In this document: positions 43,521 to 56,188 of the stretch, in pieces
How the letters are laid out: each line of letters begins with the position of its first letter
Numbering within the stretch: the stretch's first letter is position 1
Origin: Caprimulgus europaeus
Taxonomy: Eukaryota > Chordata > Aves > Caprimulgiformes > Caprimulgidae
Assembly (NCBI GenBank): GCA_907165065.1
Contig: OU015540.1
Location: 4,386,001 to 4,450,000, forward strand
Reading direction: 5' to 3'
Length of the DNA: 64,000 nt
Translations under genes and position numbers: made by a program
Notes under the pieces: model-generated
Told to the model about the DNA's origin: nothing
The model's database searches: none
What the model saw: the letters and a program-made list of their open reading frames with translations, nothing else

Positions 43521-46500
43521 TCATGAGAAATGCAGAGAAACGTCCTATGAGAGCTCTAAACATACACTCTTTTGCTCTTGGTCCTTCCACATGAACTAGT
43601 TCTGCTGTAAGGTCATGTTCAGAAACCTGCTGTGAAGAGTGCAAAATTATCATTCAGGCATGGGAAGCTCATTCCCATCTCCCATCCCACCTTGTCTCTC
43701 AAATGAGCTGGCTCAGCATTCAGTGGCTTGGACTCACGGCGGTTCTGCTACATTCAGCAGGAGTTTGCATTGCATTTAATTCACTTCAGAGGTCCTGCCA
43801 CCTGCACTCGCTAATGCATTAAATAAGAACATCATTGTTGGCCATGCAGCCTAATTGTGTTTATCTAACCCTTCTAAACATGGTTCCCTGCAGATTCAAT
43901 GCAAACACACAATTCCAAACAGCAGAATGTGCCTTGCAATGCCTGCCAGCAGCAGCCACACAGTTACTGACACGAACCTGAAACAAGGCTCTTGAAACAC
44001 TGCTCTGGATTTTAAGCTTTTCTACTGTTACATGGATTTACTTATACAAAAAGCAGAGAATACATAAATTTGCAATGAGCATCACATGGACTAAGGCTGA
44101 GTCCAATCAAAGCTTCATCTTTCTCAAGTCCTTACCAGGGAAAAGCTGAGCTAGCTTTCACAGAGCAATTGAATTCTCTGCCATAACACCAGGTGCCCAG
44201 CATTTTTCTGAGTTAAGGACAAATCAGTCCTTGTTGAACAGTGTTCAGTGCAATCCCAACCTGCTGCTGATCTCAACAGGTCTGACTGCACAGAGCCCTA
44301 AGGCAGTTTTGCAGCACTGTTGAGGCCAGAAGATCCCCACTGCAGCTCCAAGATCCACATCTCCTACACGTTACTGCTTCCAGGTGATGGTACAACTAAC
44401 TTAAATTCTACTGTACTTCCTGATGCTGTAACAGTGTTAGATAAGAAGGTGACGGCGATATCTGCACCCAAAACACTGTGAGAAAGTCCCATCACTCTGG
44501 GTATGGGCAATTTGAAGAATACCTGTTACCTTTCCAAAATACTGAGTCAACCTGAAATATGAAGTCCAAGCTAGAGCAGTAAATGTGCTGAAAAGGCCCA
44601 TCCAACAGTGCTTTTCCTTGAGAGCCTCCCCAAAGCTGCTCGCTTCAGCCATGTGCCTTACCCACAATCTCAGCCTGGAACAAGGGAAGAGAATCAGAGA
44701 GGCTGGGCTGACTACACAAGCAAACAATCTGTTGGCTGCTGTGATTTTGTTTCTAAAAAGACAGGCTTCCTAATCCACTGAAGCAGAACCCAGGACACAC
44801 AACTAGCTTTCACAGACTGTACTAGCTAGCACATATGTGGCCATTTTGTAAGGAACTAGACCCAGAAAAATCAGAGAGTGGATATTTGCAGGGGTGCTCA
44901 CAGCTTCAGAAGGCTTCTGCAGCCTGGTCTGTGCTGGCTTCCAGCACTGACACTGCCTGCAGAGCCAAGGTGGGGGTAATTCATCCAAAGAGTCTATATA
45001 CTTTCAACTGCTGTAAAAACCTGGGACCCAAGAAATGGAAATGCAATGCAAAATACAGTGTAAATTCCTGATAAACTCCTCCCCTCCCTCAGGGGTGAGA
45101 AGGTGCCTGGGATTAACGTTATTGTTCCCGTCTCTATCACAACCACCACAGTAATGCAAACAGTGACAACAGCACAGCCCAAGACACTGACTGCTTCACA
45201 CCAGCATGCACACACTAACACTGAGGAACTGTGTCAATGAGAAATCAGAAAAGCATGATTTCTGAATCATCTCGTCACGGGAAGCTCACTTTTCATTACA
45301 CTAAACCTGAATGCAGTTTTAATGAGCTTTTTCTAATTGTTCCTTTAATTAACCTCTTTCTGACCAAAAGAGGATAAACTCAAATTATATCAGGTAAGTC
45401 CTATTTAGAAGTGAGGCACACTAGCACAGGATTTAAGCCTATGAGAATTAAACTTCTCCAGAAGCTAAGCAGGACAAGACAGACAGCCCAAGCAGAACTG
45501 AGCATGCATTCCTTAAGATTACTGTACATTAAGTTATTTAAACTGGGTTATACTATTTGATCCATGTTGCATGATTCCTATCAAAGATGCATAGCAATTA
45601 CTACTACTGCTTAACATTTCCATCATGAGAAAAAGATCAATCTGAAAGCACAGGTTAGACTCAACACAAAAAGCATAATGAAGAATAATGGTATTTCCAA
45701 GGGTGCCCAAGAGGCAGCTCTTTTAAGCACCTCTGAAATTTCCAGCTGATTAGAGGGGTAAATTAATACTCTGCAAAATCTCTTGGTCTTCGTACAGGTA
45801 GGAAACAACCTGCTTCAGTTCCACAACTGCTGAGTTTTAGTTGATAACCTGCTAGAGACAGGTCCATCCTGCAATCTCTGGTGATATAAACCACATGTAT
45901 TGTACTTATAGAGACTTATAGAATGTTGCATACATCAATTCTTGTGGGAAAGGATTCTGTTGCTCTAGGATACCTTGCAAGACAGTGAGAATAGAAAGTT
46001 AGGTTTGTTGGTTTGTTTTGGTTTTTTTTAGTTTGTGTTAAAACTAAAACCACACAAACACACCCCCCCAACCTCTATAAACTGCACAGAAGTAATTCTT
46101 GCCTTATTAGATTACAGGCAGGAGAAAGTCAAAGAAAATGGATTGCTGGCTCCCTGCTGCATGCTTGAGTTCACAGACTCCACAGCACTCGCTGAATGCA
46201 TGCTATATATACATTAGAGACCAAGGGGAAGAGGAGGAGTGGACATGCCACACATGGTTACAGTGATATAAAAGATGCTGCTAGAATTTTGTTTGTTTTA
46301 AACAAGATAGATTTTCCAGAAGTTTCCTGGATGAGCTCCTCACACTGACAACGCAGCACCCATGCTATTAGGCATCCTTCATGTGGTGAACCAGTGACAG
46401 TGACCACAAGCATTTCATCTACATCAGGTCTGAAAATGAAGTGCTAGGAAACACTGACTTTATTACATAAACAGCCACCCCTAAAGCAGACTTCAGGAAA

Positions 46501-46854
46501 AAATGGTTCGGTAAAAAACCAACAAAATGACTCCATACCCTGCATGACTCTGAAAAGCAGATTTATTCTCCTGCTCCTCAAAGCACCTTTCACTCACAGA
46601 TGCAAAGGAAACAGAGAAGCATTTGCCAAAACATAGTCCTGGGGTCCACAGAAACGATTACAGTCACCGATTTCTTTGTCAGAGAACCCTGAGTGCTGTT
46701 CAACACCCAATGACTCCTGCTAAGATCTGCTGCATCAGAGCAAGAAAAGGCTATTTAAAGATTTTAAAAGGAGACAGGAAATTGTTTTTACATTTACACC
46801 ATGGAAAAGCACAGTGACAAAATGGAGAAGACAAATGATGAAAAAGCCAAGGTG

Positions 46855-46975
46855 AAACGTATATTTATATAAAAATATATATAAAATGTATATATAAAAC
46901 CTGAAATGATATTTTTATATAATGTAATATATATATATAAACATAATATATAATATGTTATATATAAACATCATT
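46855..46975. repeat. AT-rich degenerate TATA repeat
   Basis: About 120 bases of almost pure A/T with repeated TATATATAA and AATATATA blocks lie about 450 bp left of the intronic CR1 copy. Confidence 0.9.
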
Positions 46976-47418
46976 CCAGTTTATTATGTAAAAGGGAATA
47001 ACCAGAAAAGTAACTTGGAAGACTGTTACATGTGCATTGTCATCAGCAAGTCAGTACCATCTTTGTCTCCTTTATCTTGCCATAATTTATGAAATCCTGT
47101 TACCCCCGAATGTTACAGGTATAAATGCACCAGTAGCATCTGTCTTACAAACAGAGCCGAGCAAGAAATGCTGTAGGAAGTGTTTTATTAAAAATAACAC
47201 TTTTCTCCATTTGAATCAGAACTGTAACACAGACCCAACGTTTCATTCAAAAAACCACAGCAGAGCACGAGATCGTCTCCCTTGGCTGCAACTGCCACTT
47301 CTTCTTTTCAGACCTGCAGGTACTGTGATCACACCACTGACTCTCAGTCTGGAAATCTTTCCCTCTGCCACACGATTTTGACTTTCTCTTTGCCACTCTG
47401 ACTTTGTGTCAGCAATAA

Positions 47419-48000
47419 TGTGCTCAGCAGGACCAGGGCAGTGATCTCCCCCCTGTACTGGGCACTGGTGAGGCCACACCTCAAATACTGGGTTCAGTTT
47501 TGGGCCCCTCACTCCAAGAAGGACATGGAGGTGCTGGAGCATGTCCAGAGAAGAACAATGAAGCTGGGGAAGGGTCTGGAGCACAAGTGTGCTGAGTTCC
47601 CAGCTGAGGGAACTGGGGTTGTTTAGCCTGGAGAAAAGGAGGCTGAGGGGAGACCTTGTGGCTCTCTACACCTACCTGAAAGGAGGTTGTAGGGAGGTGG
47701 GTGTTGGTCTCTTCTCCCAAGTAACCAGTGACAGGATGAGAGGAAAGGGCCTCAAGTTGTGCCAGGGGAGGTTTATATTGGATATTAGGAAAAAATTCTT
47801 CACTGAAAGGGTTCTCAGGCATTGGAACAGGCTGCCCAAGGAGGTGGTGGAGTTGCCATCCCTGGAGGGATTTAACGGACATGTAGATGTGGTCCTTAGG
47901 GACACAGTTTAGTGGTGGACTTGGCAGTGTGAGGTTTATGGTTGGACTCCATGATCTTAAAGGTCTTTTCCAACCTAAACAATTCTATGATTCTATAATG
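47419..48000 (+). mobile_element. CR1 LINE fragment in FOXK1 intron 1
   Basis: This is the longest CR1 copy here. It runs from GGACCAGGGCAGTGATCTCC and CTGTACTGGGCACTGGTGAG, through GACATGGAGGTGCTGGAGCA and GGCTGCCCAAGGAGGTGGTG, to the tail CAATTCTATGATTCTATAAT. The two tail units are the typical CR1 terminal repeat. It is antisense to FOXK1 and 5'-truncated, with no intact ORF2. Confidence 0.94.
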
Positions 48001-51000
48001 CAAGGGGACAGTAGCCCAATCTTAAGGATAAGGCAATTATCTCTACAATCAGTAAATACCTTGGATTCAGCAAAGGTGGGCAGCCAGAGCTCTAATTACA
48101 GCAGCACATGTCATGATGAAACAGAATTATGTCATTACTAGCTAAAGTTTGACAGAGGATGCCCACAAAAACCCTTGTAAATGAAAAAACAAACCCAAAC
48201 AAGCCCCATCCATCAGCTGTTTCTCTGTGCCTTGTAACTTCTCTGAAACCAGTTTGTTTTGTGTCAATTACAGGTAGTTCACCCAGAAGAACACTGTATT
48301 ATTCCCATGCACAAAGTTCCAGAAACATGTTGGGTTTCTCAGCACAAGTGAGAATTTGCTGTCAATCATCTCTGTCAGACTATTACCTTTACTAGATATT
48401 TCAAGGTACCTGACAAGATTTTACCAGAGGCCAAGCTGGATACTTCTCACCCTTTCAGTCAATGTGTAGGATAAATACTAAAATTTCAGGCCAGGTCCGA
48501 CGTGTGGGCACTGTACGTAGCAGCCACTACAGAGACGCGCCCCAATTACCTATGGTCACTAATTTTCTTCATCTTCTGTAATCAGCTAAGAGAAGAATCA
48601 CATGCCTTCATCTGTGAAAATCAAGTTCCCATTACGTTATAAATCCACTCCCCATTCCCACAATACTTTGAAGCAATCTGAAAGGACGTGCCTTGGACAA
48701 CATAAAACACTCACTGGGGAAGTTTAGGCACCAGTGCACCCAATATCAAACTAAATTTGGTTAGAAAAAGATAAGAGTTTGCTTCACTTCACATATATCT
48801 AAGCCCTGAAGATGGTATATGCCCACAGAGAGATAAGCAATCAGAGACAAGAACAATGACCTCAGATTCACATTTCTTCAAAAACAAGGCTGTGATAATT
48901 GCTGTGACCACTGCAAAACAGCTGAGCTGGGAGCATTTATTGACCAAGATTTGTTGCTTTGTGATGCTGCTCCCTGCCCAGGGAGAGAAACACTCTTTGA
49001 AACTTCAGCTTTTCAACAGCAAACCTCACTGTATTACCCAGCACAAAACAAAGCACTTCAAGGGCAAAATATTTAGAAGGGTTTCCCCCCATTTCAGTAA
49101 GTAACATAACCAAATCAATTTTCTCCATCTTCACAAAAATAAACCAGAACCAACCAGCAAGGTGAGCAAAAACATGAGTAACAAACCCACTTCTCAATCA
49201 CGAGTGAATAAAAATGCATACTAGTTTGAATGAATGTCATAAAACTGCACAAATCCTGAAAACTCTCTGAGCTGTCACAGGGGATTAGGTACTGCTGACC
49301 CCTCCTTTATAATAAAATAATAATAATAAAATCATCTGACATTTCCTGTTCCACTCCCTGCCCTAGAATTCTTTTTTCCCTAAATAACACTTTATAAGCA
49401 ATACCAATAAGAAACCAGTTATATCATCCACTTGGCTAGTGCTATCTGCATTCCAAATGAAAAAGTTAATTGCACTGAGACTACAGAAAGAGTTCTGGAG
49501 GAACAAAGACAAATACATTTTATTCTCTTAAGTCTAAATACACATTACAAAACAAGCATGTACCTATCACCATGGCAATTTAAGAGTTATTATAATTATT
49601 TTCTTTACACATCTCTTTAAGCTAGGGGACAGGGGCAGCATAACTGCCAGGTTTTTAACAGTGCTTGGTTAATTTTGGAGGTTACCACAGTCTTAAAGTA
49701 ATGAGTTTTCAGCATTTGCTACTTCCCTTTCAACTGCTCTACTCATCTGACCAGATTTAACACAGAAATCCCACCCATAAAGTCCTTTATCAAACACATA
49801 CCAGAGAAATATTAGTAATGCTATGCTCAGTAAAATAATTTTTTGCATTCATGAAAAGATAAGCAAAGGGTCTGCAAGTAAATGGTGACACCCAGAATCC
49901 ACATTTTTTTCTTCCTGTAATGAATCAATGCAATCTGAAGACAAGCACGATGCCAGACAGCAGCAGGACAAGGAAATAAACTGCAGAGCTCCCTGTAAAA
50001 ACACCTCTGGTATTATTTACTACTGATTAATTAGAGGAAAAGCTATAAAAGTTACTGCTGGTGTTTTTCACATAACTGAAGAAGAGCTAGATTTAGAAAG
50101 TACTGAGATCATCTGCAAGTACAGGAGTACAGCGATCTCCGTCACTGCTGAAAAGACAAAGCAACCCATTTAAATGTTTGGTCATAATTATTCTGTAAGT
50201 CACAACATGAGTTTAGATCAGGAGGACTGGTTTCTAACCTCACAAATCACTTGCCTTGCATGCTTTGGAACACAATTGCTTTATTTAATAGATACTGTCA
50301 TGCTTAACATTGCAGATACACAAAGAAGTACACATATCAGCGGAGACTAAACTAGAATTGTCTGTGTGCATATGTGAGTGAGCTCAGGTTTGAAATAATT
50401 AGTTGAATTCAAGAGAGAGTGGTCTGTCTTCTACTTCATGAATTTTAATTTTCTTCTGTTGGGAGCTTTTTTCCAGAAAAGTATCAGCAACTATTTCCCT
50501 TGCCCTGTTCCACCAGCTGCACAAGTAGCTCAACTTCAGTCTGCCGGGGTCCCTGGCATTAACCACTTCTTAGGGATCATTCCTGTACTAGACCTAATGT
50601 AAAGCTGGGTTTAGTAAAGGAAAACTCAGAGTGAAGCAATAAAGAATTCCCTATACCTGATCCAGGGGAATTAGTATTGACTAGTCTGCAATTCCAGATT
50701 ACTGGAAGGATTTTCTGTCCTTCCCCTGAAATGCATTTGAGTTTGCTGGAAATTCTCCTCTTTCCATGGTCACCCTGGACTCACTGGGATGAGTAACTGG
50801 ACAACTGTGGCTCACATGGATGGCCCACTGGTTTCTTCTGCCTTAAAAATAATTTTCTCCTCAAAGAGATATCAATTATGCCACCCAATCTCATGCAGAT
50901 TTATTTTAACACAATCTAAATCCCTTTCTCTACTGTAAGAGGCATTTCCTTTACCCCCACCATCATCCCTTCCCCTCAGCCATTTCCTCTCAGTCACCCT

Positions 51001-54000
51001 TGTGCCAACAGTACCATCCAAAGCGCTGCACAGCAAGTCAAAACAGGTAGCTGGAATAACAATTCATGTCTTTTTTCGTTGGAAGTAAGTTGTCAGGCAG
51101 ATCAGATCCCTTATCTTGCCTTCCACATGGCAACAGAAGCACCAACACAGAGGAGGTGGAGGGGACAAGTATCAAGGGGAGGAAGACAAGGAGGAGGTAC
51201 CAGCAAAAATGTTGCAGATTTTTAACAGATTATAAAAAAAAACAGAGCATGTAACCACAGAGTCAGATTTAAGCATCACATGATCTAAACACTGACTTCT
51301 CCTTTCAGAAAATGAAATGTAATTCATTCATTTTGAGAAAAGCTCTGGTCTTTATCAGGTGAATCACATCAGCCACCACACTCATGCTCTGAGGCTGGAA
51401 ATTTTTAAAGCTTCCTGAAACAGAAAAGTCATGATTTTTTTTTTTTTTTTAATTCAGCCTAATTATTTAAAAGCCAAAGTCACTCAGCTGTATGTAAGAG
51501 GACCAAACAAAGACCAAAAATGTTTTCTGCATTCCAACAAGTGCTTCCTGCTGCCTGGTACCCATGGCAATTCTCCCACAGCAACTGGTAGGTCACGTCT
51601 GCAGGAGCGGGAGTGGGTTTGTGGTCATCTCCGGTGGGATACGCAGCTCTGCATGCTGCAAAAGAGGTGCTTTTTAGAACCTTCATGCTTCAGAGTTTAT
51701 TCACTGATTGTCCTTGAGAAAAGCAAGTGCAGTAAGATGGCTGAATAAGGATGTTTCAGAAAAAAATAAAGCTGCCATTTCTCTTTGTCACAGACAATAC
51801 CTTTTCCTTACACTCCTTGCTACTGTTTAGCTGGAACCGTACACACGGTAAAAGATTTTTTCCCTTAATGAGAAGGCACCACAGGTTACACTGGGATTTG
51901 CCTAACATTGCATATTACCATGTTTAAAACTGAGTTTCCAACACAGCCAGACAGGATTTCAGATGGGCAAAGAGCGTGTGCAGGCAAGTGTATCTATTTA
52001 AAACAAATACTACCAGCAGCATCAGGCAAAACCACAACTTATGAATAGCTATGTCTCTTAAAAGCACCAAGTAAATTAGCTGTAATGAATGTTTCTATTG
52101 AGCTCAGTTGCACAGGGCTTCCCTTTATGCCATTTCATCAAGGTTCAAACACATTGAGAAACACTTCCACACACAGGCAGATTTTCAAATAGGTATTTTA
52201 GCAAACTCCTTTGAAGACAACAACGTTCACAGGAAAGTTTGGGCAAACTCTGGGATTCCTCTCCCTGCCAGCACCATGCATACACAGGCACACACAACAA
52301 TGATTTTTGTTTTTTCAGTCCCTCCAGTCTCTGCAGACATATCACCTCCCAGTGCTGAACAACAGCAAGGTCCTGGCCACTGCCATCCCTGGAAAAGGCA
52401 GCGAGTGAAACTGAGCCAAGCAGGTGGTGGAGCGGGAAGAGTGAAAACACCCCTAGGCTGATCAGGAAGGCTAAAAAAGAAAAGAGATACCAGAAGTTCA
52501 ACTCAAAGAACATAAAAATGCTGATTTGTTTCACATAAACCTTCTTTAAAAGAGCACAGAAGACAAACACTTTTTTTTTTTGAGGGTCCAACAACCAGAT
52601 GTTAAAAGCAAAACCTTCAGGAGAGTTTGCACTATGATACCATGCTGTGAAACTTCCACAATCATTTTATTCTACACAACTTCCTTACAATTTCTTATCT
52701 AGCCAACCTTTAAATTGCTGTCACAGAGCAAACTGATAAATCAAGCAACACTACTGACAGAAACAGTTAATTTTTCATTCAAGTGAGAATATTCAAGGCT
52801 GTTTCACACTAGAGAATTAGTAGTGAAGAATCATGAGCTGCATTTTTATTTTTACATCCCTTACATCTCTTTAATAATGCTCTAATTTTACTCTTCAAAA
52901 ATTGAGACATTAAGCACAGTTTAATTTCCAGATTCTCCTCTTTAAAGAGTAAAAGCACAGTGCAGGAAAGGAGGAAAAAAACCAAACAAAACCCAAACCA
53001 CTTAAGATATTGTAATTGCCATTTTTTTCAGTGTAATGAAAAGGTCAGGGAATAAATTCACAGAGTATCAAAATAGCATCTCATAGAAGAATGGGAAAGA
53101 ATATCACCAAAACTGCTGAGAAGGGTATTTCAGTCAGCTAATGGAGAGCCAAGAATGGTAGGAGGCTACCCCTGAAGTCACCACCCTGCCTGGGAAATTC
53201 ACATTATGGACAAGTCTTCTCCAGATCCTAGTACCTCAAGCTTTGCAGGATGGGTCTTACAGTAATCCTGCTCAGTCCAATGCAAAAAAAAACCAAACTA
53301 CCAGAAGCTGCTCTAATCTCCTCCAAGAAAGCTATTGGAGTGCAAAGGGCCAGGAATGTGCAGTTTCAAAAGTGACCTTTCTGGAACTTCCAGCAGAAAC
53401 CACTGTAAGCCAGCTAGTCGTGTCTTTTCATTCACTTCAATGCCTGCAAAAAAGGCTGAAGGATATTCTTGAAATACCTTATTCACAAACTCAACACTTA
53501 TTTACAAACTCAGTGGAACACGGGTCAATCCACACCTGACCAGGGATTAATCCACTTACCTATTTAAAACATAGAAAACCTCAACTATAAACACTTAAAT
53601 TAAAATTAATCCTGAAAAATCCTGATAATTATTTCCAGATGGATTATAAATAAGTAAAACGATCTCAGAAACCAAGCCTTGGTATAATGAAAACAATATC
53701 ATTAGCAGGCTTTCCTACCAAATACCGTTAAGGCAGTTTTGGTACTTCAGTCAGGGACTCTGTTAAAGCCCACCACAAAAGCAACCTTTTAAATACATAT
53801 GCCAAGAGAACACGGTAGTCACTCGGTGCCCAGGCACAGAGAAACAAAGAGGTGGTGCTATAATTGTACCTCACTCAGTTTCACATTTCAAAACATTGGA
53901 GTCAGCTTCAAAATATGCCATTCACTCCAGACCAGGAGTGCTGGGCACAGGGCTTGCTATCAGAAAACAAATTCCTCTTCCCATCCTGAGTGCCCCTATT

Positions 54001-55014
54001 CCTTTAAAAACCAGCAAGCTGCAGTTCAGCAGCACGTAGGGCAGATTCCATGGGGCACAGCCAGCCTGAAGCATCCCAAGATCTGAGTCAAGTCTGCCAA
54101 CGTGCTCAATGGATGAGCCTAGAAGGTCTTACCTACACCCACAAAAATCAGATGTGATTTTACATGAACACCAAATTAATCTGCAGCAAAACCAGTGACA
54201 TCTGTATTTTAATCAATACTGGTTGAGGTTTTTCTTTGTCTTTTTTATTATTAAAATCTCCTGAAGATGAATTCTGGCCCTGCTTCTACCACACTGTTAC
54301 AGAAGCTGCTCTGTTCCTCCGTGTAGTGCCAACTATAAAGAACTTTGTGTCTCTGACCAAACACTTAGGATACAGTGAACTTTTTTCTCTGTGTTGTACA
54401 GTAAGGCACATCTTAATCCAACACCATTCTGCCAGTCAATTAAAGTCCATCTCATTTATTATGCCTCTTGGTATAGTGACAGTGGAGAAAAACTTTGCAG
54501 TTGCATTCCTAGGGATGTCAACAGCTAGCTACCTGCTGAGAACATTTAATAAGCTGTCTTTAAAACCTAAAATTAACTATAAAGCTGCTGTGTATTTTGA
54601 AGGTTGGGAACAGGGAAGTGTTTTAAATGTCAGAATGAGTGGCCTGACACCAAAAAAACTTCCTATGAAAGTTTGCCACTGAAGAAGTGGGCTGGCACAA
54701 AGAGCAGATAATACTTTTATTTAAATGAGGTTGGCTGCCAGCACCAGCAAGTTTCGCTATCAGCACTGCAGATGCCTGATATGATCTGTAACACACAGCA
54801 AGCCCATTATGTTATTTTGTTGTGTGTGTGGTTGTATACATAAAAATAACGATACTTAAGAGACTCTATATAACACAAAACAGCCTGTGTACCACGGCTG
54901 CTCTAATCAGGTATTCTCGTCTGTAGAGGTCTAGATCCTATCTTAACCATTTCTTCAGTAGTCAATAAATATTTGATCTTTAGAGAAAATGTAAATTATG
55001 CACAACATTTGGGA

Positions 55015-55031
55015 GGTGTGTGTGTGTGTGT
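55015..55031. repeat. Short (GT)n microsatellite
   Basis: GTGTGTGTGTGTGTGT-type run in FOXK1 intron 1. Confidence 0.85.
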
Positions 55032-56172
55032 ATCTCACTTTTATCATCAAGTCTTATAACCGTAAAAATCCCTTTCCATGTTAGGCTGATCAATCTGTTA
55101 ATTTTTTTTAAGTATATTGTCAGTATTGCTTTTTTTTTTTCCTAAAGCCTGAAAATTATCAGTATCTGTGATTTTAAAATAAACAAACAAAACCCAACAT
55201 GCTACATACAAACTCCTTCAAAAGCTAGGTAGCTGTTTAACACCTCTGGTTTGTATGTAGCTAAGAGGGGCTAGGAAAACAGATTGGTTTAGCTTCAGAA
55301 GAGGGTTTTTTAATGAACTTACCCTCTAACTCTGTTATTTCTGTATTTTCATTTCAATTTATTTTCCTAAATAGTGCTTACCTTCCAATCTTCCATTTTG
55401 AACGTCCTTGCCTTCCACAGAACACCACTGTATTTTAAGGAGTATGTGTCTTTTTTTAAAAGGATCCTTGCTTAAAACTCCTGTAGGTCATAACCCTCCC
55501 AGCACGTTTTAAAGCCTGATCTCTCTCCTCAGAGGTGCACAAGCCTCTCCCACCAAGACAGAAATAGCAGTCCCCTGCTCCAAAGCCATGGGATGTTTTC
55601 AAAACCCCAAGCTCCAGAGGAAGGAGTGCATCACCTCTGTACAGGTGATACAGTAAAAGCACAAGTAAGGGCTTTTACTGTATTGTACACAGGAAAAAAA
55701 GACCATGCCAACAGGTATCGGTCTCTCACCACCGTGCTTTCGAGCAGCAGCATCTCTGACACACCACAGCCGTTGCACAGACACGTGTACAGCTCCAGTA
55801 ACATCACTATCACAGACACAGCTGACCAGCCAGCCTCTCCCTCCTCCCAGCCTCCTTTATGTCAATAAATCTTAACCTGGCTGTTTGAGCAATGTTTAAT
55901 CATAAACAGTTTTGAACATGCTCCAGAATATAAACAAAGGTGAGTAGGAGAAAAAAAAACCTGACTCCAATAGCAAGAATCAGTCGCCACTTGCTGCTGA
56001 ACCAGGTAACAGAGAGCGAAGAAACATGGAACTGCTAAGCAACAAAATACAAGCACCTGGTGTTCATTTAAAACAACCACCATGCAACAGCACTGAAGCA
56101 TCCAGAATTGTGACCACAGAAGGATTTCAAGGACTAAATGTATTAACATTCTTGGTTCTCTTAAAAACAAAG

Positions 56173-56188
56173 AAAAAAAAAAAAAAAA
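56173..56188. repeat. A16 homopolymer
   Basis: An uninterrupted A run flanked by AAAG sits in FOXK1 intron 1. No retroposon body was recognised on its left. Confidence 0.85.

Noticed and set aside
47481-47912. Open frames of 107-133 codons near 47.6 kb on both strands
   Set aside because: They fall wholly inside a 5'-truncated CR1 copy and are relics of the element, not a host gene or intact reverse transcriptase.
54236-54682. 148-codon + strand open frame in FOXK1 intron 1
   Set aside because: It has no recognisable domain, no homologue I know, no promoter or splice context, and a composition like random A+T-rich DNA.
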